Notes: a model not told the origin generated them from the sequence alone. 64,000 nt of DNA from Diplonema papillatum (GCA_030068145.1 JAPJBO010000192.1:186001-250000); one strand, 5' to 3'. Shown: positions 26,615-39,656, counted from the stretch's first letter. A program made the numbers and translations.

Positions 26615-27726
26615 CTACAAGACCAGGCGACAGTGGCAGGGTTCACTGTGGCCCCGGCCGCCACCAACAAGTCCACGATGCCACTCTGCTGTGCGCCACT
26701 CTGCATTGCGAGAAAGAGTGCGGTGCTGCCGTCGGTGGCTGCAGCATTCACGTTGGCCCTGGCCACCACCAGCACCTTAACGACACGCTCGTTGCCGTGC
26801 TCGCTTGCGAGCATAAGGGCCGTGTAGCCGCCTGTCGTTGCAGCATTGACATCGGCCTCCGCCTCCACCAGCATTTCAACGATGATTTCGTTGTCATTGC
26901 CATTCTCACTCGCGGCAATGAGGGCCGTGTAGCCTTCACGTGTTCTTTCGTTGACGAGTCTGGCGCCGGCAGCCAACAGTTCTTTAACGATGATCGAGTA
27001 ACCGTACCAGCTTGCGTACATGAGTGCTGTGTGACGGTAGCGGGCTGCAGCGAACACAACGGCACCGGCCGCCAGCAAAGCCTTCACGAGGCTCGCGTAG
27101 CCTTTCTGGCTTGCGAGAAGGAGGGGGGTCACTCTGCACAAGGAGGCATTAACCTCAGCCCCGGCTGCCACCAAGATGCTGGCGACATCTTCGTGGCCGT
27201 GCACAATTGCGAGAAGCAGTGCACCGTACCCATCGCTGCTTTCTATTTGAGCCCCGGCCACCAGTGCTTTCACGGTGGCCACGTCACCGGCCTGACTTGC
27301 GATGGTCAGTGGTGTTTTCGTCGGTCTGCAAAAGTTCTGGCAGCTCGCGAGAACAGGGTCTGCAAATTCGGCGAAGCGAGGTGGCCGCGGAGGTGTCGTT
27401 ACCGGGGGTCCGTCAACCGCTCGATAGCTACCGGGAGATTCGGCAGGTCCGGTTTTTAATGTATCGACGCCGGTACTCATGAAGCCCCCGGCCGTCACCA
27501 AGACCCTTGCCACATTTAGGTGGCCATGCAGGACTGCTATCAACAGCGGGGTGTAGCCGCTGCTGCCGCCCAGTGCCAACCTGTCTCGATCGGGATCACA
27601 CCGAACACAGCGTGCCACCAGGGCTGCCAACTCGACTGGCTTGCCGTCGAAACCAATCACGGTCTGCTCCGGCGGTGCACCTTCGGAGGATGCTCCGTTT
27701 TGGCAATGTCCTTGCACATCCAACAT
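26615..27726 (-). CDS. Ankyrin-repeat protein, about 8 repeats
   Basis: Minus-strand frame with about eight ankyrin repeats (for example YTPLLIAVLHGHLNVARVLV and YTALMLASEHGNERVVKVL) separated by a Pro-rich linker of about 60 residues after the first. The first ATG of the frame is at 27726, but the frame is open further upstream from a TTG, so an upstream exon is possible. The raw frame runs to 26386 through a poly-Phe stretch coded by the A-run, which is implausible; a donor (TGTAG/GTGTGTG) at 26615/26614 is the likelier end, in phase with the acidic exon. Function unknown beyond protein binding. Confidence 0.7.
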
Positions 27727-28497
27727 TTCTCTTTGTTTCTTGAAAGCATGCCAATACTGCAGGGAATAGTTGACTAGACCTTGAGTTTGTGCTAACCTCG
27801 AATTGGAGAGTCGGGAGAACCTACAAAGCCAAAAGCAGGACCGACCCCCCCGTTCGTGAGAAAAAGCGAAGAATAAAAACACCTTTTTTCCATCTATCGT
27901 TGTCAAGAGCTGCAACTCAACTATTCTCTTATTACCCTTATCTTGAGCCAATTCACCGAGCCCCCCTGAAAGTGACTTTAGCTCGATTACGCGTCTTATA
28001 TATATATATATAACTGCGTTTTCCGTGGCGGGCGCAGGAGCGGTCCTTTACAGAGGGGGCGTAAAGGACTCGAAAATTGTGCTCCCCAGATTCCCAGCCT
28101 CCGGCAGGAATTGGTGCGGTCCCTCTACCACGAGCGTTTCTTGACACTGCAACCTCGGTTGACCTAAGTCCCCTGTTTCGTGGACGGCGTTACAACTATC
28201 CGGGGACGACGCCTTCTTACACATGCGAGGTGCGGGGCGTCATGTTTCGTGCGCTTCCCTTTCACTTTTGCCGTTCTGCCTGGCTGGCAGCTGCCCTCTC
28301 TATCCCTCGCTTCCCCCGCTCCTCCCAACACAGATTGCTCGTACTACATACGCCTATAAATGTCAGATGGACACGTTTTCTTTTGCTGGTTTTCGGGGTC
28401 TGATGCGGTCAGAAATTGCGGTTTTTGAAGGAATTTGTGCCAGTTGGGGAAAAAGGACCCGGGTACTGGTGCCGAACTTACAACCGCACGCCGAACT
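27727..28497. other. Intergenic; left flank of the satellite element
   Basis: A (TA)n stretch at 28000-28013. From about 28375 the sequence (TTTTCGGGGTCTGATG... to CCCGGGTACTGG) is homologous to 60445-60600, so it is the conserved left flank of the repeat whose interior expanded into the satellite. No gene seen. Confidence 0.5.
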
Positions 28498-31400
28498 TAG
28501 CATCATCAGAACTGTAGAACTTGGCATCTCCCGAACTGTAGAACTTGGCATCACCCGAACTGTAGAACTTGGCATCTCCAGAACTGTACAACTTGGCATC
28601 TCCCGAACTGTAGAACTTGGCATCTCCCGAACTGTAGAACTTGGCATCTCCCGAACTGTAGAACTTGGCATCTCCCGAACTGTAGAACTTGGCATCTCCC
28701 GAACTGTAGAACTTGGCATCTCCCGAACTGTAGAACTTGGCATCTCCCGAACTGTAGAACTTGGCATCTCCCGAACTGTAGAACTTGGCATCTCCCGAAC
28801 TGTAGAACTTGGCATCTCCCGAACTGTAGAACTTGGCATCTCCCGAACTGTAGAACTTGGCATCTCCCGAACTGTAGAACTTGGCATCTCCCGAACTGTA
28901 GAACTTGGCATCTCCCGAACTGTAGAACTTGGCATCTCCCGAACTGTAGAACTTGGCATCTCCCGAACTGTAGAACTTGGCATCTCCCGAACTGTAGAAC
29001 TTGGCATCTCCCGAACTGTAGAACTTGGCATCTCCCGAACTGTAGAACTTGGCATCTCCCGAACTGTAGAACTTGGCATCTCCCGAACTGTAGAACTTGG
29101 CATCTCCCGAACTGTAGAACTTGGCATCTCCCGAACTGTAGAACTTGGCATCTCCCGAACTGTAGAACTTGGCATCTCCCGAACTGTAGAACTTGGCATC
29201 TCCCGAACTGTAGAACTTGGCATCTCCCGAACTGTAGAACTTGGCATCTCCCGAACTGTAGAACTTGGCATCTCCCGAACTGTAGAACTTGGCATCTCCC
29301 GAACTGTAGAACTTGGCATCTCCCGAACTGTAGAACTTGGCATCTCCCGAACTGTAGAACTTGGCATCTCCCGAACTGTAGAACTTGGCATCTCCCGAAC
29401 TGTAGAACTTGGCATCTCCCGAACTGTAGAACTTGGCATCTCCCGAACTGTAGAACTTGGCATCTCCCGAACTGTAGAACTTGGCATCTCCCGAACTGTA
29501 GAACTTGGCATCTCCCGAACTGTAGAACTTGGCATCTCCCGAACTGTAGAACTTGGCATCTCCCGAACTGTAGAACTTGGCATCTCCCGAACTGTAGAAC
29601 TTGGCATCTCCCGAACTGTAGAACTTGGCATCTCCCGAACTGTAGAACTTGGCATCTCCCGAACTGTAGAACTTGGCATCTCCCGAACTGTAGAACTTGG
29701 CATCTCCCGAACTGTAGAACTTGGCATCTCCCGAACTGTAGAACTTGGCATCTCCCGAACTGTAGAACTTGGCATCTCCCGAACTGTAGAACTTGGCATC
29801 TCCCGAACTGTAGAACTTGGCATCTCCCGAACTGTAGAACTTGGCATCTCCCGAACTGTAGAACTTGGCATCTCCCGAACTGTAGAACTTGGCATCTCCC
29901 GAACTGTAGAACTTGGCATCTCCCGAACTGTAGAACTTGGCATCTCCCGAACTGTAGAACTTGGCATCTCCCGAACTGTAGAACTTGGCATCTCCCGAAC
30001 TGTAGAACTTGGCATCTCCCGAACTGTAGAACTTGGCATCTCCCGAACTGTAGAACTTGGCATCTCCCGAACTGTAGAACTTGGCATCTCCCGAACTGTA
30101 GAACTTGGCATCTCCCGAACTGTAGAACTTGGCATCTCCCGAACTGTAGAACTTGGCATCTCCCGAACTGTAGAACTTGGCATCTCCCGAACTGTAGAAC
30201 TTGGCATCTCCCGAACTGTAGAACTTGGCATCTCCCGAACTGTAGAACTTGGCATCTCCCGAACTGTAGAACTTGGCATCTCCCGAACTGTAGAACTTGG
30301 CATCTCCCGAACTGTAGAACTTGGCATCTCCCGAACTGTAGAACTTGGCATCTCCCGAACTGTAGAACTTGGCATCTCCCGAACTGTAGAACTTGGCATC
30401 TCCCGAACTGTAGAACTTGGCATCTCCCGAACTGTAGAACTTGGCATCTCCCGAACTGTAGAACTTGGCATCTCCCGAACTGTAGAACTTGGCATCTCCC
30501 GAACTGTAGAACTTGGCATCTCCCGAACTGTAGAACTTGGCATCTCCCGAACTGTAGAACTTGGCATCTCCCGAACTGTAGAACTTGGCATCTCCCGAAC
30601 TGTAGAACTTGGCATCTCCCGAACTGTAGAACTTGGCATCTCCCGAACTGTAGAACTTGGCATCTCCCGAACTGTAGAACTTGGCATCTCCCGAACTGTA
30701 GAACTTGGCATCTCCCGAACTGTAGAACTTGGCATCTCCCGAACTGTAGAACTTGGCATCTCCCGAACTGTAGAACTTGGCATCTCCCGAACTGTAGAAC
30801 TTGGCATCTCCCGAACTGTAGAACTTGGCATCTCCCGAACTGTAGAACTTGGCATCTCCCGAACTGTAGAACTTGGCATCTCCCGAACTGTAGAACTTGG
30901 CATCTCCCGAACTGTAGAACTTGGCATCTCCCGAACTGTAGAACTTGGCATCTCCCGAACTGTAGAACTTGGCATCTCCCGAACTGTAGAACTTGGCATC
31001 TCCCGAACTGTAGAACTTGGCATCTCCCGAACTGTAGAACTTGGCATCTCCCGAACTGTAGAACTTGGCATCTCCCGAACTGTAGAACTTGGCATCTCCC
31101 GAACTGTAGAACTTGGCATCTCCCGAACTGTAGAACTTGGCATCTCCCGAACTGTAGAACTTGGCATCTCCCGAACTGTAGAACTTGGCATCTCCCGAAC
31201 TGTAGAACTTGGCATCTCCCGAACTGTAGAACTTGGCATCTCCCGAACTGTAGAACTTGGCATCTCCCGAACTGTAGAACTTGGCATCTCCCGAACTGTA
31301 GAACTTGGCATCTCCCGAACTGTAGAACTTGGCATCTCCCGAACTGTAGAACTTGGCATCTCCCGAACTGTAGAACTTGGCATCTCCCGAACTGTAGAAC

Positions 31401-34400
31401 TTGGCATCTCCCGAACTGTAGAACTTGGCATCTCCCGAACTGTAGAACTTGGCATCTCCCGAACTGTAGAACTTGGCATCTCCCGAACTGTAGAACTTGG
31501 CATCTCCCGAACTGTAGAACTTGGCATCTCCCGAACTGTAGAACTTGGCATCTCCCGAACTGTAGAACTTGGCATCTCCCGAACTGTAGAACTTGGCATC
31601 TCCCGAACTGTAGAACTTGGCATCTCCCGAACTGTAGAACTTGGCATCTCCCGAACTGTAGAACTTGGCATCTCCCGAACTGTAGAACTTGGCATCTCCC
31701 GAACTGTAGAACTTGGCATCTCCCGAACTGTAGAACTTGGCATCTCCCGAACTGTAGAACTTGGCATCTCCCGAACTGTAGAACTTGGCATCTCCCGAAC
31801 TGTAGAACTTGGCATCTCCCGAACTGTAGAACTTGGCATCTCCCGAACTGTAGAACTTGGCATCTCCCGAACTGTAGAACTTGGCATCTCCCGAACTGTA
31901 GAACTTGGCATCTCCCGAACTGTAGAACTTGGCATCTCCCGAACTGTAGAACTTGGCATCTCCCGAACTGTAGAACTTGGCATCTCCCGAACTGTAGAAC
32001 TTGGCATCTCCCGAACTGTAGAACTTGGCATCTCCCGAACTGTAGAACTTGGCATCTCCCGAACTGTAGAACTTGGCATCTCCCGAACTGTAGAACTTGG
32101 CATCTCCCGAACTGTAGAACTTGGCATCTCCCGAACTGTAGAACTTGGCATCTCCCGAACTGTAGAACTTGGCATCTCCCGAACTGTAGAACTTGGCATC
32201 TCCCGAACTGTAGAACTTGGCATCTCCCGAACTGTAGAACTTGGCATCTCCCGAACTGTAGAACTTGGCATCTCCCGAACTGTAGAACTTGGCATCTCCC
32301 GAACTGTAGAACTTGGCATCTCCCGAACTGTAGAACTTGGCATCTCCCGAACTGTAGAACTTGGCATCTCCCGAACTGTAGAACTTGGCATCTCCCGAAC
32401 TGTAGAACTTGGCATCTCCCGAACTGTAGAACTTGGCATCTCCCGAACTGTAGAACTTGGCATCTCCCGAACTGTAGAACTTGGCATCTCCCGAACTGTA
32501 GAACTTGGCATCTCCCGAACTGTAGAACTTGGCATCTCCCGAACTGTAGAACTTGGCATCTCCCGAACTGTAGAACTTGGCATCTCCCGAACTGTAGAAC
32601 TTGGCATCTCCCGAACTGTAGAACTTGGCATCTCCCGAACTGTAGAACTTGGCATCTCCCGAACTGTAGAACTTGGCATCTCCCGAACTGTAGAACTTGG
32701 CATCTCCCGAACTGTAGAACTTGGCATCTCCCGAACTGTAGAACTTGGCATCTCCCGAACTGTAGAACTTGGCATCTCCCGAACTGTAGAACTTGGCATC
32801 TCCCGAACTGTAGAACTTGGCATCTCCCGAACTGTAGAACTTGGCATCTCCCGAACTGTAGAACTTGGCATCTCCCGAACTGTAGAACTTGGCATCTCCC
32901 GAACTGTAGAACTTGGCATCTCCCGAACTGTAGAACTTGGCATCTCCCGAACTGTAGAACTTGGCATCTCCCGAACTGTAGAACTTGGCATCTCCCGAAC
33001 TGTAGAACTTGGCATCTCCCGAACTGTAGAACTTGGCATCTCCCGAACTGTAGAACTTGGCATCTCCCGAACTGTAGAACTTGGCATCTCCCGAACTGTA
33101 GAACTTGGCATCTCCCGAACTGTAGAACTTGGCATCTCCCGAACTGTAGAACTTGGCATCTCCCGAACTGTAGAACTTGGCATCTCCCGAACTGTAGAAC
33201 TTGGCATCTCCCGAACTGTAGAACTTGGCATCTCCCGAACTGTAGAACTTGGCATCTCCCGAACTGTAGAACTTGGCATCTCCCGAACTGTAGAACTTGG
33301 CATCTCCCGAACTGTAGAACTTGGCATCTCCCGAACTGTAGAACTTGGCATCTCCCGAACTGTAGAACTTGGCATCTCCCGAACTGTAGAACTTGGCATC
33401 TCCCGAACTGTAGAACTTGGCATCTCCCGAACTGTAGAACTTGGCATCTCCCGAACTGTAGAACTTGGCATCTCCCGAACTGTAGAACTTGGCATCTCCC
33501 GAACTGTAGAACTTGGCATCTCCCGAACTGTAGAACTTGGCATCTCCCGAACTGTAGAACTTGGCATCTCCCGAACTGTAGAACTTGGCATCTCCCGAAC
33601 TGTAGAACTTGGCATCTCCCGAACTGTAGAACTTGGCATCTCCCGAACTGTAGAACTTGGCATCTCCCGAACTGTAGAACTTGGCATCTCCCGAACTGTA
33701 GAACTTGGCATCTCCCGAACTGTAGAACTTGGCATCTCCCGAACTGTAGAACTTGGCATCTCCCGAACTGTAGAACTTGGCATCTCCCGAACTGTAGAAC
33801 TTGGCATCTCCCGAACTGTAGAACTTGGCATCTCCCGAACTGTAGAACTTGGCATCTCCCGAACTGTAGAACTTGGCATCTCCCGAACTGTAGAACTTGG
33901 CATCTCCCGAACTGTAGAACTTGGCATCTCCCGAACTGTAGAACTTGGCATCTCCCGAACTGTAGAACTTGGCATCTCCCGAACTGTAGAACTTGGCATC
34001 TCCCGAACTGTAGAACTTGGCATCTCCCGAACTGTAGAACTTGGCATCTCCCGAACTGTAGAACTTGGCATCTCCCGAACTGTAGAACTTGGCATCTCCC
34101 GAACTGTAGAACTTGGCATCTCCCGAACTGTAGAACTTGGCATCTCCCGAACTGTAGAACTTGGCATCTCCCGAACTGTAGAACTTGGCATCTCCCGAAC
34201 TGTAGAACTTGGCATCTCCCGAACTGTAGAACTTGGCATCTCCCGAACTGTAGAACTTGGCATCTCCCGAACTGTAGAACTTGGCATCTCCCGAACTGTA
34301 GAACTTGGCATCTCCCGAACTGTAGAACTTGGCATCTCCCGAACTGTAGAACTTGGCATCTCCCGAACTGTAGAACTTGGCATCTCCCGAACTGTAGAAC

Positions 34401-36172
34401 TTGGCATCTCCCGAACTGTAGAACTTGGCATCTCCCGAACTGTAGAACTTGGCATCTCCCGAACTGTAGAACTTGGCATCTCCCGAACTGTAGAACTTGG
34501 CATCTCCCGAACTGTAGAACTTGGCATCTCCCGAACTGTAGAACTTGGCATCTCCCGAACTGTAGAACTTGGCATCTCCCGAACTGTAGAACTTGGCATC
34601 TCCCGAACTGTAGAACTTGGCATCTCCCGAACTGTAGAACTTGGCATCTCCCGAACTGTAGAACTTGGCATCTCCCGAACTGTAGAACTTGGCATCTCCC
34701 GAACTGTAGAACTTGGCATCTCCCGAACTGTAGAACTTGGCATCTCCCGAACTGTAGAACTTGGCATCTCCCGAACTGTAGAACTTGGCATCTCCCGAAC
34801 TGTAGAACTTGGCATCTCCCGAACTGTAGAACTTGGCATCTCCCGAACTGTAGAACTTGGCATCTCCCGAACTGTAGAACTTGGCATCTCCCGAACTGTA
34901 GAACTTGGCATCTCCCGAACTGTAGAACTTGGCATCTCCCGAACTGTAGAACTTGGCATCTCCCGAACTGTAGAACTTGGCATCTCCCGAACTGTAGAAC
35001 TTGGCATCTCCCGAACTGTAGAACTTGGCATCTCCCGAACTGTAGAACTTGGCATCTCCCGAACTGTAGAACTTGGCATCTCCCGAACTGTAGAACTTGG
35101 CATCTCCCGAACTGTAGAACTTGGCATCTCCCGAACTGTAGAACTTGGCATCTCCCGAACTGTAGAACTTGGCATCTCCCGAACTGTAGAACTTGGCATC
35201 TCCCGAACTGTAGAACTTGGCATCTCCCGAACTGTAGAACTTGGCATCTCCCGAACTGTAGAACTTGGCATCTCCCGAACTGTAGAACTTGGCATCTCCC
35301 GAACTGTAGAACTTGGCATCTCCCGAACTGTAGAACTTGGCATCTCCCGAACTGTAGAACTTGGCATCTCCCGAACTGTAGAACTTGGCATCTCCCGAAC
35401 TGTAGAACTTGGCATCTCCCGAACTGTAGAACTTGGCATCTCCCGAACTGTAGAACTTGGCATCTCCCGAACTGTAGAACTTGGCATCTCCCGAACTGTA
35501 GAACTTGGCATCTCCCGAACTGTAGAACTTGGCATCTCCCGAACTGTAGAACTTGGCATCTCCCGAACTGTAGAACTTGGCATCTCCCGAACTGTAGAAC
35601 TTGGCATCTCCCGAACTGTAGAACTTGGCATCTCCCGAACTGTAGAACTTGGCATCTCCCGAACTGTAGAACTTGGCATCTCCCGAACTGTAGAACTTGG
35701 CATCTCCCGAACTGTAGAACTTGGCATCTCCCGAACTGTAGAACTTGGCATCTCCCGAACTGTAGAACTTGGCATCTCCCGAACTGTAGAACTTGGCATC
35801 TCCCGAACTGTAGAACTTGGCATCTCCCGAACTGTAGAACTTGGCATCTCCCGAACTGTAGAACTTGGCATCTCCCGAACTGTAGAACTTGGCATCTCCC
35901 GAACTGTAGAACTTGGCATCTCCCGAACTGTAGAACTTGGCATCTCCCGAACTGTAGAACTTGGCATCTCCCGAACTGTAGAACTTGGCATCTCCCGAAC
36001 TGTAGAACTTGGCATCTCCCGAACTGTAGAACTTGGCATCTCCCGAACTGTAGAACTTGGCATCACCCGAACTGTAGAACTTGGCATCTCCCGAACTGTA
36101 GAACTTGGCATCACCCGAACTGTAGAACTTGGCATCTCCCGAACTGTAGAACTTGGCATCACCCGAACTTTG
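28498..36172 (+). repeat. 24-bp satellite, about 319 units, 7.7 kb
   Basis: Head-to-tail units of 24 bp, each composed of GAACTTGGCATCTCCC (16) plus GAACTGTA (8). From about 28617 to 36060 I see no variant unit; variants occur only in the first few units and the last five, where CACC replaces CTCC in alternate units. The same 16-bp word in a short diverged array occurs at 60600-60810 with homologous flanks on both sides. Because 24 is a multiple of three, several frames on both strands stay open for about 2,600 codons. This is a repeat, not a gene. Confidence 0.97.
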
Positions 36173-36189
36173 CTTCACTAGAATTAAGC

Positions 36190-36800
36190 TTTGCCCGAAC
36201 TTTAACTGCTGCCTCTCGTCTCCGAAGTGACCGAAGAGGCTGCCGGTGGTGGGGACTGCCGGCAGTGGCAGCCTCTTGACGCGTCGCAGATTCTGGACAG
36301 CTTGTTCCTGACGCTTCCGGATTCTCTCCGACAGTTGGGACGCCCGCCCCCTTGCGTGCAGCATTACCCCAAGGCAGTCGAAACTGTCAGCACGCTCGTT
36401 ATGGCGTGGCAGTACTGTGATCCCGCATCCTGCTGCCAGCTCGCAACTTTCGACCGCCAGCGTGTCACTCGATATCCCAAAGACATGCGATTTGCGCATG
36501 CATATCGGCATACCTGTCATCCCCACAAATCTCACCGTCTTGTCCGCTTATTCTAGCGTTATTTGTGGATTAGAAGGTCGGTATTTTAAAGTCTCCGGTT
36601 GACCGTAGAGGCTTGAGTATGGCCGTATTCGTTGTAGGAGTTGGATTTCCTTGGCTGTGGCCGTGATGTCGTCCGCGAACGATCGGGGGTTACCTTTTAG
36701 CTCCACGTTTCAACAACCCGATCAACATGACAACAATGGCGCAGCCCTGCATGATGTCATTGTGGGCGTGATTCCCTCTCCGACCTAGCTACCTGGTGCA
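36190..36800 (-). mobile_element. LINE RT remnant next to satellite
   Basis: Minus-strand frames resemble the RT of the 2.3-5.0 kb LINE: MQGC near 36750, FADD (catalytic box) near 36665, then in another frame GMTGMPIC..KSHVFG and FDCLGVML followed by KRLPLPA, matching GLTGMKVC, FDVLGVML and ACLPLPG of that copy. The frame changes and truncation at both ends show a dead fragment of the same broad LINE group. Confidence 0.75.
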
Positions 36801-37300
36801 AGCACCCGTCATGGTCGGCTGGGTCACAGTCTTGAGATCTGTTTCGACTCGTGCAAAAAAAACAATAGGGCTGCTGGCTGCTGCCGAATTATGGCTTGCT
36901 TCCTCACTCTGATTCAGGCTTCGGCACCGGAGATATTCGATTCGCGGCTCGTACTGGAAACGCAGAAAGCAGCAGCCGACGACACGGGTAAAGGAGCAAA
37001 CGAAGGAAAGGACGAATACGGATCGGAAGCCAGCGCTTTCGGCGGGACGGGCCGTTTTGGCCCCCTATGGCGCCAGGCCCGCGCTACCGGGACGAACCGA
37101 AAGCATTGACCGGCGCATTGCAACGAATCAGCCCAACGACGGTCACTCAAAACCGGCGGCAGCTGCTGGTCCAGTGTGCTGATCATCGAGCGAACCCGAA
37201 GCACACACACACAGCGTCGACACACCGCGAGTGGGTTCACGCGCTTTCATTCGGTCTTGCGCTCTATTTGTAAAGGGGGGGGTCGTTGTAAAGGGGAGGG
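36801..37300. other. No gene seen
   Basis: Short ORFs only; G-rich run at 37275-37310. Nothing recognised. Confidence 0.35.
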
Positions 37301-37475
37301 GGGGGAGGCCGAATAATAACAGTTATTCGACACGCGTCTTGCTGTCAAAAAGCGCACTTCCATCATTCGACCCAGCTACCGCTCGACACGCCGCGCCTCC
37401 CCGGAATTACTTTGAGTATTCGACACATCAAATAATAACACAGGGTGTTGTTATTCGACCCGGCCCTTTAGACTG
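37300..37475 (+). repeat. Short element with hairpins at both ends
   Basis: Begins with CGAATAATAACAGTTATTCG (a 7-bp hairpin) and ends with AATAATAACAC...GTGTTGTTATT (an 11-bp stem with one mismatch). The words TATTCGACAC recur inside. MITE-like, non-coding; no second copy in this window. Confidence 0.45.
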
Positions 37476-38840
37476 CTTCTTGCGCTAAGAAGTCTGCGGG
37501 CTTTAAGTCTCCGATTGACTGGCGAGGCGGGACGAGGTCTTTTGAAAGGGCATGGGCAGGGCTAGTGTCACGGAGTAACTCGGGTTGCCTGTTGCCTTTC
37601 CATTTACCGTCACGTTTATGTCGTCTCAAGAATAGTTGGATTGCGCCGCTTGAGTGGTTCGGAGGTTCGGAGCGAAGGCTTGTTGTGCCCCTGTGTTTAG
37701 TCGCCTGCTTGAAGCAAAGCACAACACACACACACAGTACGCTGCGGCAACACCATTATACACGAGCCCCGATTACGTCAATAAGTAGCGCGAGGCCCAC
37801 TGCTGCGAGACCCTTTAATGCTCACATGTTTTCAGGACAGCAATGTGAAATCAACTCTTACTTCTAGCGTTTATTGTGGTTTAGAGGTTCGGTGGTTTAG
37901 GGTCTTTGGTTGACCACCGAGGCGGGTAGTATGAGGGACGTAGGCATGATTATACACTTTAACTACGGCTAGCCAAGTTTGTAAGCGTTGCGACCGACAC
38001 CAAGAAGAAACTCGCTTTGAATTTCTCTTATTTTCCTAACAAGTGGGTCGTGTACTGTTCGCATCCCCTTCCCCTCCTTTTGACCTCCAATAGATACACG
38101 GTGAACACGGTGAACGCCAACCAGAAGCTTGGAGGTACGGGTATGAGTCAAGTCACACTCTAGAAGCGGGTGCCTTTTGTGTTTCCAATGCAGTGCTGGT
38201 AGCGTACTACATGAAGCTTGCCGAAGCAGGCAAGTTCCGCGGGTGCGCACAATTTTTTAGAGTTAACGTCCGCATGAGATTTTCCTGGGGCTGGACTCCG
38301 CCGTGTACACCGCGAACTTTAGCCTCAGACGCTGGAGGAAGAGAAGTAGGCTCCGTGGGAAATGTGTCCAAAGGACTAGTCCCTGTTCCTCTTCGGCTGG
38401 ATCGTCTTGCTATTACTCAGCTTATTTCTCCCACACCCCTTGTTATTTCCACCTCCAGCTTCTGCGGCTGGACTTCACCTATACGTATACAAAAAAGCGA
38501 TAGCAGTCTCGCACCCGAACAAACAAATTGCGAAATGCCGCGACCTTTCTTCTTTGCTGCAAGTCCCGGCTCAGAGGATAGACGAAACGGAAGGAGTGAA
38601 CATAACAGAAGAGAGACCGAGGCATGTAAACATACTCAGAGGCACCGCCAGCACACTTTTAGACCGAGAGGGGAATGGCAATCAACAGACTGCTCACGTG
38701 TTGTGGTGTAACATGCTGGATAACGTGTGACAAAACATGTGAAAAGGCATAACATGTGATCACGCGTCAACAAAGTTGAAACATAAAAACCTTCACATGT
38801 TACCGACTCAACGTGACGGCAGCCATTGGGGTTCTGCTTG
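37476..38840. other. Unassigned; possible further LINE scraps
   Basis: Minus-strand phrases around 37500 (IGDLKPADFL) and 37880-37920 (GQPKTLNH) weakly echo GQPETLKY of the RT remnant at 36.6 kb. Otherwise only short unrecognised ORFs. Confidence 0.25.
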
Positions 38841-38843
38841 TTC

Positions 38844-39656
38844 ATGGCGACCCCAAGCGCGACAAGGGAAGGCAAAAAACGCCTCTGCGGCACTCTTTTG
38901 CTTGCATTCTCAGAAATTTTCGTTGGGCTATTTTCTTTCGGGGACTTCGTCCCTCATTGCATGCATTGGTGCGAAGAAACCCCCGGTCGCGAGAAGCAGG
39001 ACAAGGGTGACGTATCACCGGACACGCCAATTTCATTTGCTTGCTGTCCTTCAGCTCGCCATTTCGCGTGCGGCGTCAATCCCATTCCTCCTCTCGGCCA
39101 TCGCAAACTGGCGGCCGCCCTCGGGTATTTCTTGCAAAAGCCGGCGTGTATTCGAAAGTGGAAAGAAACAGAAGGAGATAGAGAGAAAAGCTGGCCATGT
39201 TACAATGTAGCTGCTGTAACAAGCGCGTCGTGTACCGTGTACACGCTCATCATTTTCATCATCATTGGTCAGTTGATGCTGATCGTCCGTTACTTCGTTA
39301 ATCGGTGCAAGCCCCAGCTCCGATGCTGCTTCCTCTCCAAGCTCTCTATCCCACAGCCCATCGACAGCAACGACGAACGATGTGGACACCAACGGCGGGG
39401 ACTCAATCCCATTCAGCATGCAGTCCCAAGTGCAAACGAGGGTAACCGAGCCCAATTTGAATGCTGTCTTGGCTCTGCGGAAGTAAGTTCTGGACCGAAA
39501 CAGAGGACTTTGGGATATTCCGAGCTTTTCTTTGGATGCTCCTGGATTGCTATCGAGGGAGTCAGAGCAACTCGATGCATGCGGTATTCCGGACAAAGGT
39601 TGATACATTTGTGCGAGTCTTCCTTCTTCCGCGTCGGCTCGCGAATCCTTGTTTAG
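38844..39656 (+). CDS. Hypothetical Cys-rich protein with possible membrane segments
   Basis: ORF of 270 codons from an ATG at 38844. It has a hydrophobic segment near residues 15-34 (LCGTLLLAFSEIFVGLFSFG), a second near residue 130 (TLIIFIIIGQLMLIVRYFV) and many Cys. No family is recognised. The opposite strand is also open over 250 codons (39806-39051) without recognisable content, so only one of the two, or neither, is likely to be real. Low confidence. Confidence 0.25.
   Translation: MATPSATREGKKRLCGTLLLAFSEIFVGLFSFGDFVPHCMHWCEETPGREKQDKGDVSPDTPISFACCPSARHFACGVNPIPPLGHRKLAAALGYFLQKPACIRKWKETEGDREKSWPCYNVAAVTSASCTVYTLIIFIIIGQLMLIVRYFVNRCKPQLRCCFLSKLSIPQPIDSNDERCGHQRRGLNPIQHAVPSANEGNRAQFECCLGSAEVSSGPKQRTLGYSELFFGCSWIAIEGVRATRCMRYSGQRLIHLCESSFFRVGSRILV

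Noticed and set aside
28498-36172. CRISPR-like array
   Set aside because: Units are contiguous identical repeats with no unique spacers, in a eukaryotic context.
28223-36535. Three ORFs of about 2,600 codons over 28.2-36.5 kb as giant repeat-protein genes
   Set aside because: They are frames of a uniform 24-bp satellite open on both strands simultaneously; no non-repeat domain, start context or codon bias supports coding.
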